Source: Amphiura filiformis
Lineage: Eukaryota; Echinodermata; Ophiuroidea; Amphilepidida; Amphiuridae
NCBI RefSeq assembly: GCF_039555335.1
Contig: NC_092636.1
Span: 54,119,706-54,183,705, forward strand
Direction of reading: 5' to 3'
Length of the DNA: 64,000 bases
Part shown: in pieces, positions 36,281-48,244 of the stretch
Layout: each line of letters starts with the position of its first letter
Position numbering within the stretch: position 1 is the stretch's first letter
Program-made: the position numbers and the translations under genes
The notes under the pieces: model-generated
What the model was told of the DNA's origin: nothing
Databases searched by the model: none
The model's input: only the letters and a program-made list of their open reading frames with translations

Positions 36281-39200
36281 ATGCCTCGCGTTTCAAAGCA
36301 CACCAAAGATGGCAACAATAAACCTACAGATTTGACGAACAATAACATCGTCGACGATGATTCCATGAATCCACTTCGTAACCAGAACACGAACGGAAGG
36401 AAGACATTCAAACACGCCGCTCTACCGAAATGGGAGTTGATGCTGTGTTTTGCAATGATGGTGGGATTTCTGGGATACATGAAATACAGGACAGGAGTTA
36501 TTTCAAAAGGTAGGTGAAGGGCATTACTGATAATGACAACATAAAACACAAGGCGGGTTTTCAACAAAGAAAAAGAAAAACACGTAAACGCCATAAATTA
36601 TGGGGTGAATTTTGATAGGAAAGGGCTCCTTTATTTTCCTTTGCCTTCCCAATTTTTTCTGTCATTTTTTTGTCAGGGGGTACTTTTCTCTTTCATTTTT
36701 TTTTTGGTCAGGGGGCAGTCTGCCACCCCTCCTACCCCGCTGCGCTACTGTCTTATTAAAACCCCATACTATATTTTGTGAACAATGTCATCTGATTTGT
36801 GTAATACAATATCCATTCAACGAGTATACACTTATGACTAAAATGTTTCATTCTTGTACACGTAAACCCCATTGAATTTGCAGAACATTTATCGCGGATG
36901 AAGCTATCTTATTTACCTAAAGGGTGGCTACCATTTGGAATCGGAAAAATAGTAAGTTTCATCCGATTATTGATATACTTTTATATACTATGCCATACCC
37001 CTACCTTTCCAATCCCTAAGCTATACAGTCTGAACTTATCGGAGCTAACTGAACTCCAAAGAAGAAAAAAGATGCGCAAGATTTCTTCATTAAGGGATGG
37101 GGTATGAACGTTTGGACAGTATTTATTGTGGGACATTAGAGCACAATTCGATATGTCTGATGTGCTCTCATGTCCCACAAAAAATACTGTCGAAACGCTC
37201 AAAACACTCATTCCAGATCCCTTAATGAGAACCCTAGATGGTTATTTAAACAACAGATCTTTGTACAACATGAGGAACCTTTTGTGGTTCTCTGGAAAGG
37301 CTGCAGAACATCTAATGGTTCTCAAATTAAACATATTAAAAGCTTGGATTCTTGAATTTTCAGGAACCTTTAAGGGCTCAAGTGCAAGGGTTGTTCCAGG
37401 GGGACACTTAAGAACTCCTTTCGAACCTTCGCACTAAGAACTAACTAGGCCTATATATGCATTGCCTATTGCCCTAGGTTTTTAATCGGAACGGTGTTCT
37501 GCAGAAGCAGAGTCAGTGGATACTTATAGATTTTATCACAAGTGTCAGTGGATACTTATAGATTTTATCACAAGAGTCAGTGGATACTTATAGATTTTAT
37601 CACAAGAGTCAGCGGATACTTATAGATTTTATCACAAGAGTCAGTGGATACTTATAGATTTTATCACAAGAGTCAGTGGATACTTATAGATTTTATCACG
37701 GAGTCAGTGGATACTTATAGATTTTATCACAGAGTCAGTGGATACTTATAGATTTTATCACAGAGTCAGTGGATACTTATAGATTTTATCTCAAGAGTCA
37801 GTGGATACTTATAGATTTTATCACAGAGTCAGTGGATACTTATATATTTTATAACATCAAACTTAGTGTTAGCAAAGTTTCTTAAATTTAAAACATTTCT
37901 TTAGTTCATTTGATGCTTTAATTGTGTGATTTGTTTTGTTTTAGGATGCCGCGGACTTTGAATGGCTGTTCTTCAAGTGGAGTATGCTGAAGATGTCTGT
38001 TGTCCACGAAATATTAATCTACGTGATAGGCGGTCGACTGGCAGAAGCATTCTTTCCAAAAGTAAATTTATGATAATAATGATGACAGTAATACTAGTGA
38101 CAGTGATGATGATGACGGTAGTCATGGCGATGATAATATTGCTGCATTTTCTGCTGCTGATGATGATGATGACAATAAATGATGACGATGACGGTGATAA
38201 TAATAATAATAATGACGACGACGATGATATGATGATGATGATATGATGATGATGATGATGTAACGCTGATGTTAGTGATAATCACACATTGGAAATAATA
38301 AAGATGACGACGAAAACGATGACGGTGGTGTTGAGCTTGATGATAATAATACATACATACATACATTTGAGGCATTTATATAGCGCTACATCATTGTAGA
38401 TAGCGCAGCGCATATGACAAAAATGACAGAATAACATGGCAAAAGATGAAACCAGATTAATTAAATACAAAGAACATAAAAATTATGACCACTGTGGAAC
38501 AAACTATTCATAAGCAGCAAATAAGTAAGTTTTTAGACCCTTTTTTTTTTTTTTTTATGTATTTGATTCCCTGATGGTAGTGGGCAGATTGTTCCAAATA
38601 TGTGGTGCTGAATGAACAAAAGACCTGTTTGTAGCAGTTTTCAGCAATTTGACGCTGTTGATCTCAGAAAGACGTGTTGTATCTGAGGCCAGATCTGGCT
38701 GGACAGTATACAGAGAGAGCAGATCAGTCATAAGAGGGGCTGATCTATTAAGGCATTCGAAAATAATCATCATGATCTTGAAAATGACCCTCTCTCTGAT
38801 CCGAAGCCAATGTAATTCTTGTAAACAAGGCGTAGCAGGGTCCTGTTTTGTTCTGCAGCAAACATGGCAAATGAGTTTGATGCCCAGTTCTGGGTTCTTT
38901 GCAACCTTTGAATGTTAGATGTATTACTACCCAGAAGGAGCCCACTTCCATAGTCAATGCGAGACAGTATAAGACTTCTAACAACAAGGTGGCATTTGTC
39001 AACATCCAAGAAGCGTCTAACCATGCTAACACGGGATATATTGCGAAGCTGGTAATTCAAACTTGAACACAGTGAGCTGATGTGTGATGTCAATGTCATT
39101 GTCATTTGACGATCAAAAATAACACCTAAGTTCCGAACATTTTCAGTCGGCAGAATCTCCATGTCACCAATCCGAAGAGAAACAGGCGGCATATTTTGCT

Positions 39201-42200
39201 TTTGGTAATCAGATACCGCAACAAAGAATTCAGTAATAATTCTTATGATGATGATGAAATAATGATGATGATGAAGTTGATGACGACGATGATAAGACGG
39301 AGGAGGAGGAGGATATGGAGGAGGCGAGTAGGAGCAGCAGCGAAACTACAAATAAATATATTTATATTTGCTCGGAAACCCTGAGACTGGAAAACCTCCA
39401 TTGCTGGTTTGATCTGATGGTTAATTTTGATAATATTCAGAGAAGTATAGACTAATACGACTTATTAATGATTCCCAATGTTTTTTCTCACATCTTGTTT
39501 CTTTTTATTCATTTATTCCCTTTTCAGTTCCGTAACCACTTCATCTTAGTATTTAGCATTGGTGTTCTAATCACGAGGATGACAACTCGTGTCATTAGCT
39601 TATTCGCGGCACACACTACTGTGGCATATTTAGCATCAAGGACTGGGGTTCCATTCATTGTGTGGTTAACAGGTGCATTGCAAGTATTGTCAGTTGAGGT
39701 TGATACTGCTTTCTACAGATGGCAGGTAAAGACTATGTCCCTTGTTATTATGGGTTATTATGTCTCACTTTATATTAGGAAGGCGAACAGACAGATTGCA
39801 AACCAGGACTGCAGACCAGACACTCACATAATTATGTATAGACAAATCGCATTCCTACACCTCAGCTGGGTCCCCCCTTAGGTCTACCCTAGTAAAATGT
39901 GAAATGATGTGGCCTTGGCGGAATATTAAACTGCATTCCATCACCCGTGTTACACGTAGACAAAAGAATGATACAAGTTTACAACACAATACAATTCAAC
40001 ATCGATTTTTAAGCGGATTAAATCCACCAAATTGGACAGTAACAACACCAGTTTGGTGTAGACGGGACCCAGTAATGGCCGACTGAATTCTGACCATCAC
40101 TTGGCTCATAGACGAATCCAGCGAGCCAAGTCTACGTGTAACACGGGTGATGGAATGCAGTTTCAAATTCCCGCCAAGGACGCATCATTTCACATCTCTG
40201 GTGGGATTTATTCAGCGGGAACCCAGTTATGGCTGCTATTGAGTTGTAGGAATGCGTGAAATTTGATACTAATTTGATACTTATGAATACACATGATTAA
40301 CCAATTTAATGCGAAAAATCTATTGCGAAAGAGAATAATGGATTGTGGATGCCATTCATCCCCATGTTGATGAAAGACAATTTGGTAACCAGAAGGGATT
40401 GTCTTCCACCCACTGCCTTATTGATGTCTATCACCACTTGATGTCAGATTTTTCGAAGGCTTTCGATTTGATTGACCATAAGATCACATAAAGCTTCTCA
40501 AACTTGGTGTTTCTCCTTCTCTTGTGCAGTGGGTGGTGGACTTCCTTTCTGGGAGGAAACAAAGAGTGAAAAAATAGGCTACTTACTCTGAGTGGGTAGA
40601 ATTACATGGTGGTGTGCCTCAGGGCACTATCATGGGACCTATTGTACGGCGAGGGGAGGGGTGTATGTGTGTGTGTGTGTGTGGGGGGGGTGCATGTGTG
40701 TGTTTGAGATGGGGTGAGTACGGTTGAGTATGAGCTACAACTATATTAAATTTGACCTTTAATTCTTTGATTATACTTTTAGAATTATTTCATTGAGTAC
40801 CGTATGTATCGTGCAATAATTCAATAATCTTTTTATGTATTTTATTATTATTATTTGTTTATCTTTATAAATTTGATTGTAAGCCCAATCGGCATTGGAA
40901 GTTTGCAATGCATTGTAGGACAGTTTTTGCAGTTTTAGGACACTTTGTCCTTTGACCTTTCAGAAAATTCAGAAATATTGGGTTTTTGTACGTACAAAAT
41001 ATAATCTAAAAATGTTTTACAATATTTAAAACATATAAAAAATATTAGTGTTTTATAAATAATTATTTGGTATTTTTTTAATGATCAAAATTGTGACAAT
41101 AATAAGAAAATTAATAATAATTACGTAAATTTTCCCGATATGTCAGAGGTCAAAGTGTCCTAAAACTGCTCTCCAAAACCGGAAGTAAGAATGGCGATTG
41201 GGCTTATTCACCAAGCAATTCAGCCATTTTGGCTGTTATTTGAGTGTTTAATAAATATATCTGAAATACCCAAAAAATAAAATAAATTATGGCCTTTTTG
41301 ACTACAACAACAGATTGAATATTCTTGTATACCTGCACGGTAATGCAGGGTGGGTGTTGATGGGTGTGGGGTGGAATTATCTAATTCTGTAATGTCTTCT
41401 TATTTCACTGATAATTTTATTATTTCACTTCCTCATCAGGAGTCTGCATTCCCTGGTTTAACTCTTGAGATGATTGGTTTCACTTTCGGGGTAATGCGAT
41501 TTATAAGTTTTGGTTTGGAGTGTTGTAACAACCCCAAGAAGTATGGTCTCTTTGAATTCCTATTGTACGTCTTTTATTACCCACTATGGAGATTCGGACC
41601 TGTGATGACATTTGACAAGTTTCAGTTAGAGGTAAGTTAGTATTAAGGACATGCAACAACCCGACCAGATCATTGATAGGCCCTATCTTTTTTTTCTCTC
41701 CAAGATTTGACTTTTTGAGTTTCAATATGTATTTAACGTTGTTCAATGACATAATAAGGAAATGTTCTCCTATTTTTCTCAAACGCATTTCACTAAATAA
41801 TAACTTTGGTAAATTCCAGATTGAGGTTTGGGCAAAACAATGTTGATTAAATATTAAAGATGAAAGCAAAATGTTTAATTATTCAAGGTTGTCAAATTAG
41901 TCCTGTTTTCTTTACTTAAGCAGTGCTCTTGTAATGTTTTGAAGAGACGTGTGAGATCGACCTAATTCGATTCCCGGGTTCGATTCTGCGCCTTAAGACT
42001 AACAGACAAAATACTTATGTGTCTTTTAATAAATCTGTGCTTGGAAATAATGATAATAAGATCTTTGCATCGTAATATCACTTTTGATTTTTGAATAAAA
42101 ATTTCTTGCAAAATATTACCTTAGGCCTACTTGCATTTTGTCCTTTTCATAGAACGGGCCAATAGAAAAGTGAGGCTTTGTATTGAGCTAAAACATCATC

Positions 42201-45200
42201 TATAAAATGCATACAAATGAGGCTAAAGCTCTACAATATCATACATGATGTACATTATAGGCCTACCACAAATGCATGTTGAAAGGTGGAAAACTTTAAG
42301 GCACCAAGAAAAATCGGCGAGTGCTGTGGGTTTCTTGAATATCTATTAGCTTCTACTTAAAAACTGACGGAGCTTGTATACATGTATGTCCTCTCACATT
42401 TCAGATAAACAAAGAAAGTCGCTTATTGAGTAAACAGGAGCTGTGGCATATATTCAAGCAATCTCTGCGTCATATTTTCTGGTTTTTCTACATTGAGATT
42501 ATCCTACACTTTCTATATTTCAACGCATTCCACATGCAACATGATGTATTTAGCAAATTACCACCGGGTGATTTGGGTAGGTTGGACATTAGTGTTTTAT
42601 TTTGTACATTACTTTTATACTTGCTTTTAACCCACAGAAGGAGGGGGCACTCGTGTATTATATACCATGGCTATCAATGTCATTTTAGACCACCTTAATT
42701 AAATAGTTACCGGTAGTCTTAAAGCTCCCACGCGTATTAGTAAAATCACCAGCTTTTTGCGCGTTATTCTGCTGGATTGAGTAAATTTCAGTTTTTCCGC
42801 TATTTTTTTCTAAATCCACCACACAAACAAATATAATGTTCTGGACGGCTGATATAATTATATCCTTGTTCACTTGTCCTTGCGAAAATCACTGTTCAAC
42901 GAAGTCCACTATACATTTGCATTTATAAATCCTTTGCGTATAAAATCCTCGCACAGAAATGGTGCTGCTTTCTCCAAACACTGTAACATCTTGCACAGTT
43001 CTCCAAACACTTAACTCCTTGCGCAGCTTTCCAAACACTTAACTCCTTTGGCAGATAACAATCTCCAAAAATGGTACTTCTTTCACCAATCACTCTTTCT
43101 CCAGGAAATACTATAGGCTTCTTTTTGCACTGCTCCACTTTATTGACAGATGTGTTGTTTTAAGAACCAGACTCCAGCAAGTCGACAGAAGAACTTTAAT
43201 CCTTTGGGGAGTACCTTCATATACTCAAAATCTCCTTCGTTACTGTATTAAAACAGCACATTATTGGCTATACAAACAGGTTCAAATGTACCTCTTTTTG
43301 AAGCACAACGACGACCAACACGTTGAGAGTTTACACTGTCTTCATATTCTGTAAAGAGCAAACTCCAATGAATTCAACCGCAGATTATATAATCTGTGAT
43401 TCAACGTTTATACTCATAAAAACTACAATCTATTAATAGACCATTCTGTAATATAAAAAACACTTCCTGTGGGTATTCCCATGATGTCACATCTACTTTA
43501 TATTCTTAGGGATCCCACATCCATAGATAGTCCTGACTTTGGTTACTTTGACTTTGTTTTTGATTAACATGATGAATGAGGGAATTCCCCAAAATGAAAT
43601 AACTCTAATTTTGTAAACAAAGATAAATAATCAAATTAAATTACGCAGGGCACATCACAAAATATATTAAATTAAGATGGCCTTATACCTTGGTCAAATA
43701 CCACCAATTCTCTATTACACAGTTTACAATGGAAAACTAGGTGTGTGTAGGGAGGCAGAATCGATGTCCAACGCGTGAATGGGGGAGGGCCTTTTTAGCA
43801 AACTGTAAAAAAACGCTTCCTAATTGTATTTTACAGTTTTGACATGTCATTTCTGCATGTTACTATGAAATTGCACATTTTTGGTTATATAGCTTGGAAT
43901 GTTTTAGGGATTTTAAAGCACCTTTTTTTAAATTTCTCAGTTGGCCTGCAAGAATTTGTTTTTCAATCACTGCCCAGGATCTATAGCTTATGAATGGGAT
44001 GATTTGATGAAATAATCATATTATTTGTATTTTTCCTCCCCTTATTATACATCAGCTGTACTCGCTGGCTGCCATATGTTGTTCTTTCAAAACAAGTATG
44101 TTTTAATGTATGGAGTACCCGGTGTTGTGTCACTCTTTGATCGTGTAAATGCACCAGAACCACCATTGTGTCCGATGGGTGTTTATTCCTTTAGAGAAAT
44201 GTGGCGACACTTCGATAGAGGACTGCATGATATGCTTATGAGGTGAGTTTCAAGAACTACGCAAAAAAGAACCTTTTATGAAGATCCCAAAAACATGTAT
44301 GAGACATTGACGATGATCAATGATATCAGGAATGTGTTGCTTTGATTTCCTTGTCCGAAAACGTTATTTACCATGTTTACCAAAATGGTATTATATGTTG
44401 AACAAGATAAATGGATGTTGTTTGCAATATTATTTTGCATGTAGAAATTGTATATTTTTGCAACATTATGCAAATCATACGTTGGTGATTTGGAGCAAAA
44501 TATAAGAAATATTGAATTGACTGATATATTGCCAATTTCTATATGCTTATGAGGAGGTGAGTTTCAAGAACTCCGGAAAAATGAACCTTTTTAAGGAAAC
44601 ATTGCTGGAGATCCCAAATGTAGGCGATAGCGTGCCGATGATTTGACCGGTAATTTTTTGTTGCTTAGAAAGTTAGATTTTCTTGGCCAAGATAGTCTGA
44701 AAACGTTGTTTACCAAAATGGCACTTGAAAACGTTATTAATTTAAAAATGTCATACATGCATGAACTTTGTTTTCAATATTTGTATGTAAAAGTTGAAAT
44801 TGTAATTTTTTGCAGCATGAAACATAATACAAACCATACATCATCGATTTGGAGCAGAATATCAGAAATATTGAATTGACCGATATTGCCAATTTTAGCG
44901 GGGGAAATCGAGAGATATCAAGAATGCCGATTTTTGGCTAAATGATTATACGAGCTAAGATTGTCGATTTTTTGAGGATCAGAAAGTAAAGATTGCCGAC
45001 GAATTTTAATAAGATTGTACACAAGTTACATTTGGCGATTTTGTGGAGAATCTATAGGCCTACAATTCCTTATTTTTGGCACGATAGCCGGGTCGAAATT
45101 AACCGATCGTGAAAGTTTAAATTACCGGTTAGGCAGGATTGTACAAGCCAAAGTAATGCAGAAATGCCGACTTTTGACAGAACGGATGTAGGCCCCTACT

Positions 45201-47048
45201 GCAGCTAAATTTGATGATAGGACCATGCTTATTTTCCCTATTTGCATTATATAGCCTATCCGGGAGCCTAAATAAGAAATTGATGTAGAATCTGAGAAAG
45301 ATGTGCAATGCACATTATGCAGAGTATATGAGTATGGCTATTTTGTACACATACAGTGACATTTTGTACACATAAGTTTATTAATTAGGCCTAAATTATT
45401 ACAATTTCCCCATAGGTACATTTATATTCCACTCGGTGGTTCCCGGTATGGACTGAAATGGGCTTCGTTCTCATCTTTTGTGGCGTTTGCTGCTATGAGT
45501 GTATGGCATGGTAATTCAGCAAACAATTACGCATGGGCATTCTGCAATTGGATAGCGATTCAAGTAGAATTACAAGTCATGAGTTTGGCATGGTCACCCA
45601 AAGCCGTGGAATATCAGGTAATTATTGAGAGCCACAATATTTAGTATCACGAAAGCCTTTGTCGGAAAGGGTGCAAACAATTCTTGATGTCGTTGTGTTG
45701 TACATGTACAATAGTAAATAATTTATTTTGGTGATTAAAAATTCAGGAGTCGATGGGACATTTGAATTTGCTGTAGTGGATGACACCCGGGGGATGACAC
45801 CGATTTGTAAGGTCGAGGGGTCCGATTTAAGAATTGAGGTCTTGAATGGAATAAACGACTGATTTTAGAGAATTAAGAACTCCGTAGAAAAATGAAAGCT
45901 ATGTGCAATAATTATGAGCCCTGGGGGCGGGTAAAATTAGGGGGGGGGGGGGGGGTAAGAAATTTTTGGCAAGCCGAAGGGTGGGGAAGCAATTTTTTGC
46001 CAGCCGAGAGGGGGGTCAAGCGATTTTTGGCACACATTCGTGGGGCGCCTTTTAAATAAAACGCTCTAAAAGGCTACGGAAACGCTTAATATGCAAACAT
46101 GGGCTTAGAAGAACTGAAGTATGATGATCTATTAATAAAAGTGAGTGCTTCCCCTTCTGCAAAGTATGTTTCAGTGTGAAAATTGAAATGTAACCTTCTT
46201 TATTATATTACTGATTTTCTTTCCGTTTCAGCGTAAACTGTCGGGTCCAATGCTCCGACGACTTAGCGGGGTGGTAGCTGCAATCAATCAATTATTACTA
46301 TCACTATTCAGCATGATATATATAGTAGGTCCTCTACCGATATTCTTCATTTACTTCAACGGATTCTTTATACAAGGTAAAATATTCATTAAGGCGAGTC
46401 GGACGGTAGGAGCCATATTTTTTCATTTAGTGATGTATCTAAACCAGGTGGTTCTCGAACCAGTAGCCTCGATGCTTCCGCGACTGATACACTATCACAA
46501 CTGAACCTGCCCAACTAACCCAGCCCACCACACCCTACCCCATCCCCACCCTACCCCTAGTCCTACCACACCCTACTCCACAACTCTACCCGCCACCCAA
46601 TTGGCCTCTCCCATTACCCTACCACACCACCTCACTCACTCAACCACACATTATCTCAAACACCCAAGTTTTTGGCACCCTCCACGAGAAAATCATGCAC
46701 ATGGGGAGTAAATGACACATCAAGCCTTATGATCTTCTTTATAGAACCCATGCTGTTACTCTTGTGTATATTTGAGCCTAAATGCAAACACCGCTAGGTC
46801 ATGCTCCCCTCTGACCCGTTTTAAGTTTGGTATCAGAGATGTCCGTTGTCTACGTGACAAAATCCTTCATAAAATTCAAATATCATTTTAGGCTCTATAC
46901 TAATTCGTTTTGAATACGTTTCTTTGCTATAGGTTTTCCGTGGATGCCTGCGATACTTTTCTTCTTCTTTTACTTCAATGTTCAACTTGATTATGAAGTG
47001 CAACGTAGGTTCACCTTTGAGCGTGTCTACAACAAGAAGTATTTATAA
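36281..47048 (+). CDS. HHAT: Hedgehog acyltransferase, copy A (complete, ten exons)
   Basis: Ten exons: 36281-36509, 36884-36951, 37945-38061, 39528-39725, 41440-41631, 42405-42576, 44056-44242, 45416-45617, 46232-46376, 46933-47048. All introns are GT-AG and the phases join to give 541 residues without a break. It matches human HHAT as I remember it: LPKWEL near the start (human LPRWEL), DAADFEW (DATDFEW), MWRHFDRGLH (MWRYFDVGLH), YIYIPLGGS and SVWHG. The family's catalytic residues appear as His419 (WHG) and Asp379, 40 residues apart as in human; Cys364 matches the haem-binding cysteine. The protein is a multi-pass ER membrane MBOAT that moves palmitate from palmitoyl-CoA to the N-terminal Cys of Hedgehog. 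About 47 hydrophilic residues precede LPKWEL; human lacks them, but copy B has them. The acceptor-like attttag before the ATG suggests a 5' UTR exon. The downstream flank is ASB-derived from about 47,100. Confidence 0.93.
36606..36755. repeat. Dispersed repeat fragment in HHAT-A intron 1
   Basis: aagggctcctttattttcct, tttttgtcaggggg and ggggcagtctgcc are the reverse of sequence at 57090-57210. Ends near tgcgctactg. Copy B has nothing like it in its intron 1. Confidence 0.65.
37094..37221. mobile_element. Short TTAA element in HHAT-A intron 2
   Basis: TTAA at 37090-37093 and 37222-37225. Ends gggatggggtatgaacgttt and cattccagatccc; only 128 bases. It is an internally deleted relative of the 645-base element at 53915-54559. 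Confidence 0.8.
37512..37852. repeat. Minisatellite in HHAT-A intron 2, 11 copies of ~31 bp
   Basis: The unit gtcagtggatacttatagat plus tttatcacaaga is repeated 11 times almost exactly. Copy B has a single partial copy at the same place (about 57799, gagtcagtggatacttga). Confidence 0.92.
38092..38255. repeat. (GAT)n microsatellite, HHAT-A intron 3
   Basis: Irregular gatgatgatgacgat repeats; also at 39241-39330. The equivalent tract in copy B is at 58607-58860. Confidence 0.85.
38350..39238 (-). mobile_element. 5'-truncated LINE (end of reverse transcriptase) in HHAT-A intron 3
   Basis: On the - strand: LPTENVRNLGVIFDRQMTM, SSLNYQLRNISRVSMVRRFL, LVVRSLILSRIDYGSGLLLG, IQRLQRTQN, then after a frame change APLMTDLLSLYTV and SFVHSAPHIWNNLPTTIRES. 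This is the C-terminal part of a CR1/L2-like reverse transcriptase, followed by a short 3' UTR and a tatg-type microsatellite tail (tacatacatacatac on +). At least one frameshift; not functional. Intron 3 of copy B lacks it. Confidence 0.85.
39841..40266. mobile_element. Inverted-repeat element in HHAT-A intron 4
   Basis: gcattcctacacctcagctg on the left pairs with gagttgtaggaatgcg on the right; inner arms share aactgcattccatcacccgt. It interrupts sequence that is continuous in copy B around cataattatgta (59330). Related to 32178-32710. Confidence 0.7.
40346..40646 (+). mobile_element. LINE reverse-transcriptase fragment in HHAT-A intron 4
   Basis: On the + strand: STHCLIDVYHHL, SDFSKAFDLIDHKI (reverse transcriptase motif with the first catalytic Asp), then after a frame change KLLKLGVSPSLVQWVVDFLS and LHGGVPQGTIMGPI. 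CR1/L2/Jockey-like. Truncated at both ends and frameshifted. Absent from copy B. Confidence 0.82.
40662..40700. repeat. (GT)n/(G)n microsatellite
   Basis: tgtgtgtgtgtgtgtggggg. A matching tract is at about 59795-59820 in copy B. Confidence 0.85.
40882..41204. mobile_element. TA-flanked inverted-repeat element in HHAT-A intron 4
   Basis: Ends agcccaatcggcat and atggcgattgggct with TA on both sides (40880-40881, 41205-41206). The inner arms share cagttttaggacactttg and its reverse. Probably a Tc1/mariner-type MITE; absent from copy B. Confidence 0.7.
46435..46510 (-). repeat. tRNA-like SINE head in HHAT-A intron 9
   Basis: The - strand contains an A-box-like tagtgtatcag and, about 33 bases on, a B-box-like ggttcgagaacc, the spacing of a tRNA promoter. 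The body of any SINE is not defined. Confidence 0.4.
46505..46660. repeat. C-rich strand-asymmetric stretch
   Basis: accacaccctaccccatccc and similar C/A-rich repeats within intron 9 of HHAT-A. No coding sense. Confidence 0.6.
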
Positions 47049-47103
47049 TACTTGATTCAACAAACAAACAAAATGCTTTCATGAGTTATAACAGGTCGTA
47101 TCT

Positions 47104-47475
47104 CAGAGGCGTTGTTGAAAAAAGAGCGCCAATCCAAATAAGCATTATAAGCACGTGGGGTATGAGATACATCGGCTTCCAGCTGATACGCCCAAATGTC
47201 TGGAATTGATACTTCATCATGGTGCTGATCCTGAGCTGATAGATGGCCAGCGTTTTGTCGGTTATTGGAGGGGAAATGGGCATTACGGAATTACTACTGC
47301 TGTACGGTGCAGATCCAAATATAAAATATGTCTTTGGTAAATCGGCATTGCATCATGTTGCAGCACATGGACAAGTTACAATTGCGCAGCTCCTTGTCAA
47401 CCATAGAGCAATTGTGGCTTTGAATAACGTGCGGAAATATCAGCCCTTACACAGAGCATGCGCATCATCAGCGGA
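47104..47475 (+). pseudogene. Broken copy of the ASB-type gene
   Basis: This segment closely matches two parts of the intact ASB exon, about 28,655-28,785 and 28,907-29,145. The roughly 120 bases between them (one ankyrin repeat) are missing, joined near gatagatgg. The start of the gene (first four ankyrin repeats) and everything after GCASS, including the SOCS box, are absent. The frame shifts after the internal join, although the second part is still open locally (about residues 230-280 of the parent). The right edge ends at catcatcagcgg, where a dispersed repeat begins. It lies 56 bases after the HHAT-A stop, so it marks the junction of the tandem duplication. Confidence 0.85.
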
Positions 47476-47710
47476 GTAGATTTCTTATTGACATGGGGTG
47501 GGGGGGTGAAAAGTATAGTGAATCCACCACCTTTTGGCGACAGAATAAGTTTACGGTATAAGCTAAACTGATGAGATATGGTGCAAAAGTAGAATAAATA
47601 CCCGCGAAGCGCGCAAAAATGGGCACTTTTGGGGTTAAAATGACCAAATATGAGGTTAATTTGATCCTTAGGTGTTTTAGGTGCGAAGTGCGGTATTTTT
47701 GCCAAAATAT
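47468..47710. mobile_element. Fragment of a hAT-type repeat cutting the ASB pseudogene
   Basis: Begins cagcggagtagatttctta and continues ccaccttttggcgacagaat, matching the left part of the element at 2981-4105 (cagtggcgtagatttct, gcaccttttggcgacagaat). No right end is seen; the rest of the ASB copy beyond it is missing. Confidence 0.7.
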
Positions 47711-47779
47711 ATACTCTATGCTGCTAAATGATATTGTCTAACAACTTGTTCATGACAACTAACTTTCAAGATGTGCACG

Positions 47780-48240
47780 TAGTCCTTAGTGTGCGCGTTT
47801 CTATATGTGTGTGTGAGGTGGGGGGGAGTGTCTGTGGGGTGTGTGGGTAGGGTGTACTATATTGACGTGGGGGTGTGTGTGTGTATGATGGAGAAAGGAG
47901 GTGTGGGGTGTTTGTTTTATAATTGTAGAATGACTCGTTTTATCGAAAGCTGGTCTGTCACCACGGCAGAAATATGTTGTCGTATCTGTTTCGGCACTGA
48001 ATAATTTTTATCAAGTGATTCCATGTGGGGGTGTGGGGGGGGGAGGGGAATGCACGGGCCGGGGTATATGGTGTGGTATGGGCGGAGTGTTTTGTGTGAG
48101 AGTGATATGGGATGTAATTTATAGATTATAAATAGTGAACAACTTACATTATACATGTCGTGCAAAAAAAAAAGAGAAAAAAAGAAACTCCTCGATCTAT
48201 CCACTAGTTTTCACATTCATCTGTGTCATGCTTTTGTGTT
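47780..48240. repeat. Unit 2 counterpart of 30880-31380
   Basis: GT-rich tract followed by the same ordered landmarks as unit 1 (see that entry). Carries extra (G)n and (GT)n runs. Confidence 0.7.
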
Positions 48241-48244
48241 TCCC

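Noticed and set aside
36271-36281. TATA-like gatataaaa directly before the HHAT-A start codon
   Set aside because: Too close to the ATG for a promoter, and copy B reads gataccaaaa.
38094-38470. Open frames over gat/atc repeats
   Set aside because: Microsatellite translation (poly-Met/Asp/His); lies inside HHAT-A intron 3.
41960-41995. Possible tRNA T-arm (gggttcgattctgcgcc) in HHAT-A intron 5
   Set aside because: No D-arm, anticodon arm or acceptor stem around it, and the matching place in copy B lacks the motif.
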